From NCBI GenBank assembly GCA_029817715.1, contig JARUPY010000085.1:6200001-6264000 (forward strand): a stretch of 64,000 nt of DNA, written 5' to 3'. Under the pieces are notes generated by a model that searched no databases, was not told the DNA's origin, and saw nothing but the letters and a program-made list of their open reading frames with translations. Each line of letters opens with the position of its first letter. Position 1 is the first letter of the stretch. Below are positions 13,401 through 31,300 of this stretch, in pieces. The DNA comes from Melastoma dodecandrum. Its lineage: Eukaryota > Streptophyta > Magnoliopsida > Myrtales > Melastomataceae. Made by a program: the position numbers and the translations under genes.

Positions 13401-14753
13401 GTCAATCGATCGTCCCCTTTCTGCACTAGGAAAGTTTCATGAAATCCCCTCGAATGCCATACGTCCTCTCTCGAAAAATACACTTTGTGAACGTGATCAC
13501 CAGTGAACATTCGCTTTCGTGCATGAAAATCTTGCTTCCCGAAGGCAAAGGATTAATCCAGCAAGCCCCTTTTCGGAGGATACACCACGGTTACTTCGGA
13601 GTGAATCGTGACATATTATATGTAGATAAAACTAGCTCTACACCTAACATGACACGACATTTTATCCCTTACGAATCCAACCCGATTGTTCTAAAAAGGG
13701 CTTTCACCGACGCGATTAGGGATTTGATACTTCTCTTGCATTTATCATAAACAAGATGTTTTACAATCCATCCTCCCATGTAAAAGAAGCGTTGGATAAA
13801 AATTCTGTTGGGCTGTTATCCCTCGGTCCAATTCTGTGTTTTCTTCACATGGATGAAGTTCGAAGCCCATCATCGGGTCATTTAGGTTGTCTTCAGATTG
13901 GACAAGACAGAAAAACACAACCAATGTTGTTTTTTTTTTTTTTACCGATCGCACCGTTGGAACTTCATGAAATTTTGAGAAAGTATTTCTGACTTGAGGT
14001 TCTTTATTCTGAACGGTGGAGATTTCTATTGGAGTTTTCTACCTGGTGAGTTTCCCATGTTTGCGAGATTACCAGATTCGGTATTCTTGATTTCAGCTCC
14101 TTCTCTTTTGTGTTGTTAAGCGTATGATTATCAAGATAAGTTCTTGATGTTACACTGAGTGGGGAGGAAGTTTATGTGTTAGTTGTTGGTGGCTAGAGAA
14201 GAACACTTGTGCACCCACTTCATTATTGATTTAGTGAAAGTTTTGGTTATGCCTCGGGCCGTGGTTTTACTCCTCACATTAAGGAAGTTTCCACGTTAAA
14301 TTTCGTTATTGTTCCCGCTGTGGTTAGTTGTGTTAGCTTCAAGGAAGACATTCGATGAATTTAGCTCGTATTTCATCCCAACAAATTCATTGTCGACATT
14401 TTGTCATCATGTGATAACTAGAGGTCATCTATACTTAACACAAAGATAATGCCCCCCAACTAACACAACCAGATATAATATCACATCCCTTTCTTCTAGA
14501 ATGATGATTCTATGATTCTCTCATCTCAAGTCATGATGAAAAATCATCCCTCTTTTGGAACGACCCCTCATGATGTCACCCCCTTCTCCACCGCTCCTCC
14601 TCTCTCGACGAAACCTTGGACCACCACTTCAACTAGGAAAGAACATTAATGATGAGACAAGATGCTAATTATTTTGGTTTGTAATAAACTGGACTGTATA
14701 TGTGGAATCATTTTACCGGGTGTTGGTGGCAGTCGACCCAAAATCATTTACGA
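10424..14753. other. Large AT-rich intergenic gap
   Basis: The first part must hold the leader and promoter of the BAM3-like kinase (GA-rich purine tract at 10440-10505). The rest contains simple repeats only: purine tracts around 11210-11345, a TA microsatellite at about 11790-11808 and a 19-nt G run at 12495-12513. Scattered open frames up to about 105 codons show no family resemblance or splice-compatible partners. A GTTCGAAT-like stretch near 12915 hints at a decayed tRNA-derived element but is too weak to call. Confidence 0.5.
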
Positions 14754-14995
14754 GCCCAAAGGCCCATGAGATGTAAAATGGGCCTTTGGGCCCGTAATGG
14801 CTTACGCGAAAACGGCGCCGTATCTTCAACTAAAACCCTAGGCCCCCAGAAGAGGCGCTCCCCGGACGACCATCACGATCCAATGCCCGAAACCGGCCTC
14901 TCAATCTCGGGGGTGAATCCCAGCCGTTGAACCGAGTTTCCATCCCCTATAAGTAGCACCCAACGCCCTCGCCGACGAAGCATTAGTTAGGGTTT
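14754..14995 (+). promoter_or_regulatory. Promoter with palindromic site II pair, telo-box and TATA
   Basis: Two 14-nt arms, 14754-14767 and 14778-14791, are perfect inverted repeats separated by 10 nt and carry overlapping site II (GGGCCT/GGCCCA) elements. A telo-box AAACCCTA follows at 14833-14840, then a TATA-like ctataag at 14947-14953 and an inverted telo motif tagggttt at about 14987. This combination is typical of plant ribosomal-protein, snoRNA and other growth-linked promoters. It most likely drives the plant-specific gene whose CDS starts at 16493, with transcription beginning near 14980. Confidence 0.6.
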
Positions 14996-16492
14996 GTAGT
15001 GATCGATTTTTTTTTTTTTTTTTTGCTTTTCTGGATTGTCTCGTGAATCGCTTTCAGTGATCTCATCCACGCACGCCGCAAACCCCGGGCTTCTCTGAAC
15101 TTCGATCGATGACGATGAAAGCCCCATTGCTCGTGCCAGATCGATTTTTAGCCGGTCGTGTTGCAGTTCAGCTTGTTTTTCCGTGGCTGATCTGTGTCAA
15201 TTTCACCTGCGACATTCTTTTCAAGTGTAATGGTGTCTCGTTTTCGTTCCGGAGGCTTTTGATTGGCGATGATTACAAGTTATCCGCGCTTCTGAGTGGC
15301 AACGCGATGAAGCACAGAGGATAAAATTATGGTTGAATTTCTTGATATGAGCCGTGTCGTAGCCTGTTTTGTTGAATCTCGTCTGTGATGCTAGATTTGC
15401 TTCGTTTTTCTTTGTTGGGCAGTGAGGATTAAACTACAGCTAATGCCAGTTCTGCTTCAGAGAATTCTTGATTGAGAATGCTGTTACTAAACCTGAGCCT
15501 TTTGTTGTATAATTGCAATAGAATTTCTAGTGTGTTGTGGGCAAGTAATTGTTTTGATTTGTTTATGTTTGGTCGCTGAGGAGGAAGTGAATCCGATTGA
15601 ACGAGGTGTTGTGGAGCCAAGCCCTGTTTATGCAGGGAGAACCTACTTGGTTTGAGCTACATTTCATATGACTTTATTGGATTCTACTGAGGCGATCTCG
15701 ATGTTTTTCTTCCTCGCAATTAAATTATTTGGTTTTATACTGTGAAGTCTTCAGTTCGAGTTTTAACTATACTCCATGCTCTTTTTTAGGATTAAGTAGG
15801 ATTAAGTGGGTTTGGAGTCTGAGAAACTCGAATAGTGGGGGGTGTTGTCTATCAGCTTCTTTCTCTTGATTTTCTCACGGGATTGGAGTTAAATATCAGC
15901 ACAAAATTTCATGACACTTCCTTCTCAACCTTGCCTTTCCTATAAATATGGTGGATGGTATATGGACTAAAGTTAGAACACTTAAGCCAGATGACATCTC
16001 TTTTATGTCCTTCGCCCTGACGACATAGTTCCCTGGGATCTCCGGATCTTCATATGGACCCTTAATTGTGAACCCGAACTAAAATCGAACTTCAATTTTT
16101 TCCTACAACTTTAACATACATGCACCAGAAATAGCCATGTTTATGTATATTTTTCCCCAACATAGCACGTTCAAAATCATCTTTCTGTCCTGCCACTCGT
16201 TAAATTATTGATGGGTACTTTCTAAGATATTGTTCATTTCTTTGTCTGTGTACTCAGTTAAATGCCAAAACCTTAGCTTGTATCCTTATCACCTGTCGGT
16301 TCAAGTCATGCCCATGACGTTTTCTGACGCTTTCGTGTTGTCCCTCATTTTTAGACTGTACAATGCTGGCCTCATGCCGCTCCCCAATCTTGTCCTCTTT
16401 CTTACAAGATCTCATCGACGCCCTTTGTTCATCGTCATCCTCAGACACGACAGTTAAGTTTTCGATACAGGACTGGTTCAGTGGCAGAAGAG
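14980..16492 (+). other. Long leader and leader intron(s) of the 16493 gene
   Basis: About 1.5 kb between the predicted TATA box and the start codon has no convincing coding exon. Short upstream ATGs occur, for example at 15109. Likely 3' splice sites precede the CDS, for example ttacaag near 16409 and gatacag near 16470. An imperfect hairpin occurs at 15614-15652. Exact leader exons need transcript data. Confidence 0.35.
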
Positions 16493-16996
16493 ATGAATGC
16501 TTATTCGAAGATGAGTGGTTCAGCGGCCTACACCAGGTCCAAATCCGTCGACTTCAAGGAGTTGCTGCAATCCCTGCATTCTGACCAATGGCCTCGTCTT
16601 CCCCGGTTGTCAGTCGAGAGCACTGGCTGGAACATCAAGGCACTTACGGAGCATTGTGATGATGAGATCAACGGGGAGAGGTTCGGGGTGGTGCTTCGCA
16701 GCTCAATCGCCACTCCATCCAATTCCATGAAGGGGTTTCCGTTGGAGAGCAAGCAAAAAGTTAGGAAGTATTCTGCAGTGAAGAGGGTGGTCTCTATGGG
16801 GAGATCTGCTTCAGTTTCAGAGAGGTACTGCCGGATTCACGATCAATCCTACGCGCCTGAAGATCATGTAGATGGGGAGGGCATCATGGTTGAAGGAACA
16901 GGATCCCCCATGTATCCAAAACCAGTCGAGAAACAGCGGCAGCACAAGGGAGGCCAAATCATGAAGGCCTGCAAAAGATTCTTCAATCTCAAGTAG
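16493..16996 (+). CDS. Plant-specific small protein of unknown function
   Basis: A single coding exon of 167 aa. The first ATG in frame (MNAYSKMSGSAAY) was chosen; an upstream GTG extends the frame by four codons but is not a likely start. The protein is basic and Ser-rich, with no signal peptide or membrane segment. Recognisable conserved blocks are the N-terminal TRSKSVDFKELLQS, a central AVKRVVSMGRSASVSERYCR with IHDQ following, and a C-terminal GGQIMKACKRFFNLK. I remember unnamed plant proteins with the same three blocks but no established function. Clusters of Ser near basic residues could be phosphorylation sites (inference). The upstream promoter carries site II and telo-box elements. 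Confidence 0.75.
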   Translation: MNAYSKMSGSAAYTRSKSVDFKELLQSLHSDQWPRLPRLSVESTGWNIKALTEHCDDEINGERFGVVLRSSIATPSNSMKGFPLESKQKVRKYSAVKRVVSMGRSASVSERYCRIHDQSYAPEDHVDGEGIMVEGTGSPMYPKPVEKQRQHKGGQIMKACKRFFNLK

Positions 16997-17449
16997 GAAA
17001 GATTACCCCTCTGAACCCGTTTCTGGGTTACCCACCCGCTTTACTATTTCCCATCGGAGCAATAAGATCTTAAGGAATATAGCAAAATGTCAGCGATAAG
17101 TTCTCAATGCTTAGCAAGGCTGTAGAATTTGGATGTTCCATGAATAGTGAGAATAAAATGTCTCTCTCTGTGAGAAGCATTTTACAAATGGTCACCCTGC
17201 TACTTCAATTCAAGCTGCTATGAACAGCAACCCCGACAACAGCAGCTAAAGATTCTTGTCTAACCCCTCCTCCAGAAAAAAAAGAAAGATATATAATCTA
17301 AAGCACCTATCTCTTACCACCACAACAGACGTGAGAACTGAGCCGGAGGTTCTACCTCCGGATGATATTCAAGTTCAGTGTCAAACCTTCACACCCTCAA
17401 AAATTATGGCACCCGCAACCCAAAAAATTACCAGAGGGATATTGTTTCA
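16997..17449. other. Convergent 3' UTR region
   Basis: Lies between the stop codon of the plant-specific gene (+) and that of cpHsc70 (-). No coding signal is seen. AATAAAA at about 17153 is a plausible polyadenylation signal for the plus-strand gene. Confidence 0.45.
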
Positions 17450-20717
<3,268 letters not shown>

Positions 20718-20732
20718 GAAAGAGGGAGAGGA

Positions 20733-20767
20733 GGGGAAGGGGAAGGGGAAGGGGAAGGGGAAGGGGG
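20733..20767 (-). repeat. GGGGAA hexamer microsatellite in the cpHsc70 leader
   Basis: Nearly six tandem GGGGAA units (plus strand), giving a pyrimidine-rich 5' leader just upstream of the cpHsc70 start codon. Confidence 0.9.
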
Positions 20768-20895
20768 CGGGGGAGAATTCGACTTGGGGCTTTCCTGGGT
20801 AGTTTGGGGAAGGAGATAAGTCGAAAGGCGGAGGCTTTATTGGCAAGAGGGTTTATGTCGATTGTCGAGGGAGGGTGGGAATGAGGGTTAGGTGG

Positions 20896-20917
20896 TGCCA
20901 CGTGGCAGCTTCCGGAA
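20896..20917 (-). promoter_or_regulatory. Palindromic G-box next to a heat-shock-element half pair
   Basis: TGCCACGTGGCA at 20896-20907 is a perfect 12-bp palindrome with a G-box core. It is followed 2 nt later by TTCCGGAA (20910-20917), which fits the TTCnnGAA core of a heat shock element. They lie about 180-200 bp upstream of the cpHsc70 ATG. Light, ABA and heat control are suggested by element identity only. Confidence 0.5.
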
Positions 20918-21613
20918 CAATCTAGGCTTCTAGTCCGCGGCTTCGAGCCGAAATACCGGGGCTCTCGGACTGTCCGAGGTTGTCGTGTCGGTCATTAACG
21001 GGCTCATGGGTATTGGGCTAGTCTTAATTGGGCTGCTACAACCTTTCGACAAGCCCGGCCCATTTTAAAACTAAACTCCGAAGCGAAGGGAATTAAGAGA
21101 TTATTATTATATATTGCAACTAAAACAGTGGAACGGACCAACCAACAAGACGGAATAACTTGGCGGATTGCGTGCAATTTATAATAATAATATATGTCAT
21201 TTGACAAAATGGGCACATCTTTTAGATACATATTATTTTTTCTTTTGGGGAACATTTAAATTAAGATTAATTATATGGTCAGTGGTTAGATAGACTGTCG
21301 TCATTGCAACAACCACTTTTAAGTGTTAGACATTTAATTTATTATTATAAGTTTTTAATTTTCCTAACAACAGTTTGGTGATGTTTGATAGTTGACTAAA
21401 ATGGGCCAAAGTAAACAATTTTATAAGATCAAAACTGTATTAATTTACATATTTCCAAAGGTGGTTCCATCGACCCTTAGAAGAAACTGTCAAATCGCTC
21501 TAAAATAGGTGAAGTTATCTCCCAAAAACGGATTCCTTCATTCACGTACATAAATAAAAGCCAGGCATTTTGATCAATCAATCGAGCCAAGAAAGAAAAA
21601 CGAAAACGAAAAA
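20918..21613. other. Intergenic region between divergent cpHsc70 and NHL genes
   Basis: AT-rich and without coding signal. TTGGGCT/GGCCCA site II-like motifs occur at about 21015-21065, nearer cpHsc70. An AT-rich stretch follows up to the leader of the first NHL gene. Confidence 0.45.
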
Positions 21614-22288
21614 ATGTGCTCGAAATGCCCGAGTCACAAGCCGTGGTGGCACTGTAGCCGCATATTCCACCATCGCAAGTCCTGCGTGACCGCGTCGGTC
21701 TTCGTCCTCCTCCTCCTGGCGGCGTCCATCCTCATCGCCTGGGCCGTCCTACACCCCAAGATCCCCGAGTTCGTCCTCGAGGACGCCACCGTCTACTCCT
21801 TCAACGTTTCGACCTACGGGAACCTCGTCACCTCCGAGATACAGGTTACGATCACGTCCCAGAACCCCGACAGCAACCGCCAGGGGATATTCTACGACAG
21901 GCTGGACGTTTATGCGAGCTTCCGGGACCAGGAGGTGACCCTGAGGACATCGATACCGCCGACCTACGAGGGGAGCGGGGACTCCAACGTGTGGTCGCCG
22001 TACCTGTACGGGATATCGGTGCCGGTGTCGTCGACGAACGCGCTGGCGCTGAGCTCGGACGAGGGAAACGGGGTGCTGAGGCTGGAGATAAAGGTACAAG
22101 GACAGGTGACGTGGAGGCTGGGGAGTTTTAGGTCAGGGGGATCGATCTTCGTCAATTGCCCCATCGACATAATCACTTACCACAACAGTTATAACTACGA
22201 TGTCGGAGGGGTCAGTAAGACTGCTTCCGTCGTTAGTAACGGTGGCGTCAAGTATCAGTTGATGCAGGATTGTGATGTCAACTTTTGA
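21614..22288 (+). CDS. NDR1/HIN1-like (NHL) membrane protein 1
   Basis: Intronless, 224 aa. A cytosolic N terminus with basic and His residues (KPWWHCSRIFHHRKSC) is followed by one membrane segment at about residues 25-46, then a LEA_2-type extracellular beta domain containing the family blocks DATVYSFNVS and VWSPYLYG and ending YQLMQDCDVNF. NHL proteins sit at the plasma membrane, and some act in pathogen responses or membrane-contact sites. The exact role here is unknown. The CDS is GC-rich while its flanks are very AT-rich. A close paralogue follows about 0.8 kb downstream in the same orientation. Confidence 0.9.
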   Translation: MCSKCPSHKPWWHCSRIFHHRKSCVTASVFVLLLLAASILIAWAVLHPKIPEFVLEDATVYSFNVSTYGNLVTSEIQVTITSQNPDSNRQGIFYDRLDVYASFRDQEVTLRTSIPPTYEGSGDSNVWSPYLYGISVPVSSTNALALSSDEGNGVLRLEIKVQGQVTWRLGSFRSGGSIFVNCPIDIITYHNSYNYDVGGVSKTASVVSNGGVKYQLMQDCDVNF

Positions 22289-23096
22289 TTTCTTTCTTAT
22301 CAGAATTTCTTCTTTTATTTTGGCCACTCGATTACTACTCGCCAATTGAGGAGGGATAGAGGAATTGGGCCCTCACCTGGGCCTAAGGAGTGGCCCAATG
22401 ACCCGATCCAAGCTGAATTCCTACTTGGTAGAAATTTATTTATTTATTTTAATATAAAATAATTGTTAATAGTAACTAAAAAAAACAAGACAATGAAATT
22501 TATCATAAAAATCAAGCGTTTTACTTTTTAAATGAAGTCTGACCGATTAAGTAAAATGAATTTAATTGTTAATATCCATGATCCAAATACATGGGTTGAG
22601 TTTGACTGATGAGGATGAAGTGAATAATCCAAATATGATATTTGTAACTTGTAGTACATAACTGCAGCACGTCTCTGTTATTTGACCCCAAATATAGAAA
22701 ATGTAATTAGTAGAGAAAGCATGGAACTAAATTTAAGGAACAAGCAAAGCCGGGAATCTACAACAAATCTCAAATTAAATAAAGTGATTAGCCTATTATA
22801 TCACTTCTATTATCAAATTGTTATTATGTTTCCAAATTACTAACTACTCGTGATTTATGTAGTATATATTATCTTGTGTTGAATATTAAACGTTACCTTA
22901 GTACGAACTCGAATTATGAAATATATTATAAATAAATAAATGTCCATAATATTGAGTAAATATGTTCACCAAATAGACCAATAAATACCAACTCTGCCTC
23001 CCTTTTTCTTCACTCTCAAACCAATCTCAAACAATACTTCCCATCCATCTTCTCCCGTTGCTGCTGTCTCCTGCCGCAGACTGTCCGTCGCCCGCG
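22289..23096 (+). other. Spacer between the NHL paralogues
   Basis: AT-rich, with no coding signal. It must hold the 3' UTR of the first NHL gene and the promoter and leader of the second (pyrimidine-rich leader at 22995-23070). Confidence 0.45.
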
Positions 23097-23729
23097 ATGT
23101 CGAGCAAGTGTCCGAACCACGACCGCAAGTGGCGGAAATTCTGGCGCCGCGCCTTCAAAGTCGGGCTCGTGATCTTCTTCGTCCTCCTCGTGATCGTCCT
23201 CATCGTCTTCGCGATCCTCCACCCCAGGAAGCCGACCTTTGTCCTCCAGGACGTGACCGTGTACGCCTTCAATGTCTCCACGTACCCGCCGAACCTGCTC
23301 ACGTCGACGTTCCAGGTCACGGTCCTGGCCCACAACCCAAATGACAACATAGCCATCTATTACGACACGCTCGACGCGTACGCGACCTACCAAGGCCAGC
23401 AGATCACCCTCCGTTCCCGACTCCCGCCGACCTACGCGGACGACAACACCAACCAAGTTTGGTCCCCCTTCATCTACGGCAACCAGGTCCCCATCGCCCC
23501 ATACAATGCCGAGATCCTAACCCAGGCAGAGGCAATCGGGTCCGTCGCGGTCAATATCAAGATCGACGGTGGGCTGAGGTGGAGGGTCGGGGCGATCACA
23601 ACAGGGAGTTACAACATACACATACAGTGCCCGGCGTACATAACGTTCGGCGGACAGAGCACCGGCATATCAGTCGGCAACAACGCGGTTAAGTATCAGC
23701 TGATGCAAAGTTGCAGCGTTAGCGTATGA
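23097..23729 (+). CDS. NDR1/HIN1-like (NHL) membrane protein 2
   Basis: Intronless, 210 aa, from MSSKCPNHDRKWRKFW. A longer frame reaches 23058 only through a TTG. The basic N terminus, a membrane segment at about residues 19-40 (LVIFFVLLVIVLIVFAIL), then LHPRKPTFVLQDVTVYAFNVS-type and VWSPFIYG blocks, and a VKYQLMQSCSV end, match the neighbouring gene block for block. This is a local tandem duplication. Both lack introns and have high third-position GC. Confidence 0.9.
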   Translation: MSSKCPNHDRKWRKFWRRAFKVGLVIFFVLLVIVLIVFAILHPRKPTFVLQDVTVYAFNVSTYPPNLLTSTFQVTVLAHNPNDNIAIYYDTLDAYATYQGQQITLRSRLPPTYADDNTNQVWSPFIYGNQVPIAPYNAEILTQAEAIGSVAVNIKIDGGLRWRVGAITTGSYNIHIQCPAYITFGGQSTGISVGNNAVKYQLMQSCSVSV

Positions 23730-25729
23730 AACTAAACCAGAAAAAAAAAGAAAAGAAAAGGAAGGAACACATCCGGGCTTAACTCGATATGTTGTTGATA
23801 TGAAAATCATGATAAAATACAATCAGATTTCAAGATTGGTTCATGTTTCTCAATATAAGTTGTTATTTTATTTATTTACTTTTTAATATTTTCTGACTTT
23901 TGATTGAAGATGAAGTGACTTCAGACCAAAGGAAAAATAAAAGAGAGAGAGAGAGGTGGGTCTTCATTATTTGACTTAGAAATTGAGCAATATATCTGGA
24001 AATATTTACAACATGCTAAATTTAACAGTAAATATAAAATTTTGAAATTATTAAATACAATTTCATCATCATTACAATCCTCGTTATATAAGATCTCCTA
24101 ACATTTATCTTTCTTTGTTTTCTTAAAAAGGCGTGATTGGATAGGGATTGATGAACTAAAAGAATGCATGGGGAAAATAAAAAACAATTTGACAGATAGG
24201 TTTTGCATGAAACCTGAAGATCAGGCGGGTATTGGTGAAGTGCAAACATGGGGTTGGTCACATCTCAAGAGATTAATTATTTAAGATTATGCTTAAGCGC
24301 ATAAAGACTTTGTTAACGAGTGTCCTAAGTAATTTAACATTTAATCTGTTTATCAAATGTCCTAAGTAAGTGCACCACCTAAACAAAAATTGCTTTTACT
24401 TCCAAAACTTGCTGTCAATTTCAATCTCACCAAAACCCCCCATAATCATTGCCATACACATTATTTTTTTCCCTCCCTTATCCTTAATTATTGTCAAGAC
24501 ATCATCAACCTAACTATGAATAAATATTAACAACCCCCAAGTCACCTCAACCCTTTATTATTTTTTTTTAATTACAAACGAGGTCGGCTAGTTTGGAATC
24601 CTCTGTCAACCACAGAAAAAGACTCAAAAGATTTGCATGATTTACTCTTTAGTAATAAAATATGACCACTAATTGTACTTAGCACATGAAGTAGGAGACT
24701 TTCAAAAGTGTCTCATCTAATCGTTTACATAATAACAATATTGTATACTACTTTTTCAGCAAGAAAGAGAAGAAGAAAAAGTCAAGGAGCTGTGATGATT
24801 TTTGGGCATGGGAATATGTCCAAACTCGCCTCAGTCAGTTGTGATGTTGCTTTCAGAACATATATCAAAAGATATCCCAGTTTGGTTATAAACTACTACT
24901 GTGCCAACGAAGCTTAGACGACGAAACCATTTCACGACTCCCCGCACCGTAGCTACAAGCAGTTTAGTCGGACGAAACGTCCTTCTTAGAAAGCGTACAT
25001 CTGCAACAGACAGTATTTGTACGACATGGATAAGGCCACTTGAATGGCAACGATTAGGAACAAACACTGTGGCACTGCATAGGAACGTAGACGGGTAATT
25101 AGCCATCGGGAACCCGACCCTCCCAACCTATGAATCTCACGCGAGCAGCGATAACTCCCCCCACCTAATACTAACACTGCATGCCAAGCACTCTCTGGAC
25201 TTTGTTTATCTATGCACCCAAGTTAACAGGTAAAGAAAAAACAAGCAAAGAATCAACCCCACCTAAGCTCCGAAGGACAGCGAATCATTGTTCCAAAAGA
25301 ACTAGCAGAAGGATGTCTCAAATTATTAACAACTACGATACCACTTCTGCCCAGTGCTTACCGCCCTCTGCTTATTCCTTCTCTGTCATCATCAATCAAC
25401 CGACTCCGTCAAAGCATCTACTAATGGAAGCACACTAATATGTTTTGCCAGGGGCAAATATGTATAAACATTTGATCAAGATAGATACAACAATATGAGT
25501 CTAGAGATACAGAGGATTCACAGTATGTTGGATATGACTCACTCCTAACATACATGCTAACAAAATGGGAAGAAGACAGGCAACTCGGGAACGATCGACG
25601 TCGCTCGTAATTTCATATTCTACAGATACATTTTTGAAACACTGCAAGCTAAATATTGTTAAGCTAGATAGGACAGATGACTGCAGTTTGACGGAGACAT
25701 GCTGTAGAAGATGAAGACGTAATCGTTTT
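23730..25729. other. Intergenic region, NHL to shaggy kinase
   Basis: AT-rich, with (GA)n at about 23943-23955. No open frame shows family resemblance. The right end should hold the 3' UTR of the minus-strand kinase gene. Confidence 0.45.
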
Positions 25730-29329
<3,600 letters not shown>

Positions 29330-31300
29330 CAAACTTTATAATATTCACAGCTACTAGGCCGATGAACTTATGAGTCTTCACAGCCACTCACCCAGGCCAT
29401 CAAGGCCACCCATATTCCTATCAGGGAGATTCATCATTATAAGATAGACAATTAACATGACATGGCACATATCATCAGCTCTCGGAGATCTACTAAGAAC
29501 CCAGAGAGCAAAACGTCTCTTGATTATTACTTTCTGCTTTTTCCAAAAGAATCCAACAAAAAGGAGGCCAAATGTTGAAACTTGAAAGGAACCATTTCAC
29601 TTACCTAACCAATTTATCTTCAAAAATGAAAACTTGGGGGGACTGTGCTATCAATGCTATTCAACAGTTTCGTAAAATCAGCCTAACAGGCTGTGACTAC
29701 ATTCAAGCACATTAAGCCTCATCTCCATCCTTTATTCTTCACTGTCTGGTAATAGGACGAAATTAGCCTGAGATAATGAACAAGCCTGACCATTCTATTT
29801 CCCGAACCTAATCTTGAGTTATAGAGGCAACTATTTATTGTGGAAGCAGCAATATGAGTTGAATAGCATCTCCAAAGAAGAAAGCTGATGCTCCTAACCT
29901 AATTATATATTTTCATTATTGATTCCTGCAATCAGTCCAGTTTCATGATTTAGTGGGGATAGTGATGCATGAAGTAACTTTGACAGAAGCCTCTTCTGGC
30001 CTAGTACAATCCATAGTTTATACCTACTTACAAGAAATATTATACTTTCCGCTTCATATATTTTTCTCCAGTGGGGAAATAATGTCGAGTCATCCCCTTT
30101 TATCCAAGAAGGCACGGAATTAATGCCATATAACAACGCTGATAAGCAAGGTGACAATATCTCAGCAAAGTCCACAACACAAGCATCTAAAACTAGTCCT
30201 GCACATTACCCATGAAAAAGATGAACCTAATGGTATATCATTGAATGCTTCCATACAATCTCGTACAACAGTTGACAAAATAACCCTCCCAAAAATTTCA
30301 AAGATCGAGAGGCCTATCAACACGACAATACAGTCAAAACAATCAGTGAACATACTGCCAGCTCTACATAACACCATTACCGTATAAGAGAATTAAACAC
30401 TCCTATTCCTCAACACACTCCAGCACACAAACTCATTCACTCAGTTCTGTCAAGACGGGCAATTTCTAAACAGGGGAACAAGTTCGGAGCCATAAAAGGA
30501 CCCACGAATGATTCCAAGCAGAAGATCAATTCAATCAGCAACAACCACGGACCGAATCATCATCAGATTCCCTTTACCACCAAAACCCACTTCCCCGTGA
30601 AAAAACACGACAACCCATGACCGGATCCCACACGCTAACGCCAATCACCGAACAAAAAGATTACAAGAAAACCCAGGTGGATCATCCCTCAGGAAAGAAG
30701 GAAAACAAAAAGGGCAAGTGCAAGATCGAAACTTGGGAGTACCCAGCATTGCCCATTTCGAAAATCAAAGGACGAGAATCTGAGTGTGATTTTGACGATT
30801 TGACTGAGGAAAAGATTGGCACTTTCTCAATGGAAGGAGAGAGTGAAAAACAACAGACTGTTGAAATTTGGGCGATTCTTTTTCTTTCACTCTCACACTC
30901 TCTCTCTCTCTTTCTCTCTTTTATTATGCTTTTTCTTTTTCTTATTCTCTTTACATTCTCATCATCTTTTTTGTTGTGTGCCAGTGAAAGTGATTTTCTT
31001 GTGAAGAATATTTATTGTACCGCGTTGAAGAAACAAGTGAAAGAGAGGGAAAGAAAAAGAATCTTCTTGTTTCATTTACTGATTGATTTCCTTCACTTTG
31101 CTACTTGCTGGTGTGAAATTGAAACAAAAGAAGAAGCAAAAAGAAAAAAACACCCAATTTTCCCATGGGAAATGTGACTCCTGAATGTCGTGCCATGATT
31201 CTTGATTCAATATCTTAGGGACTCGAATAATTTTGGTTGATAGGCTTTGATTGATTGATGAGACTAGCCATCCATGCGGGAGCATAACAAGGACAAAGTG
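29330..31300 (-). other. Leader and promoter region of the shaggy-like kinase
   Basis: No coding exon is recognised. On the minus strand, GA-rich sequence at about 30835-31000 (microsatellite near 30895-30920) resembles a 5' UTR. A plausible acceptor lies a few bases upstream of the ATG, so a leader intron of about 1.4 kb is likely. Confidence 0.4.

Noticed and set aside
15416..15500. Box C/D snoRNA-like segment (GTGAGGA ... CCTGA with a 4-bp end stem)
   Set aside because: The C box departs from RTGATGA at a key position, no good C'/D' pair or rRNA guide could be recognised by eye, and the stem is short.
20718..20846. Upstream extension of cpHsc70
   Set aside because: It begins at a TTG and reads through the GGGGAA repeat as PFPFPF; the ATG at 20717 starts a proper transit peptide.
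30617..31177. Plus-strand open frame of 186 codons
   Set aside because: Lys/Glu-rich then Leu/Phe-rich translation of GA and CT tracts, antisense to the likely leader of the shaggy-like kinase; low complexity.
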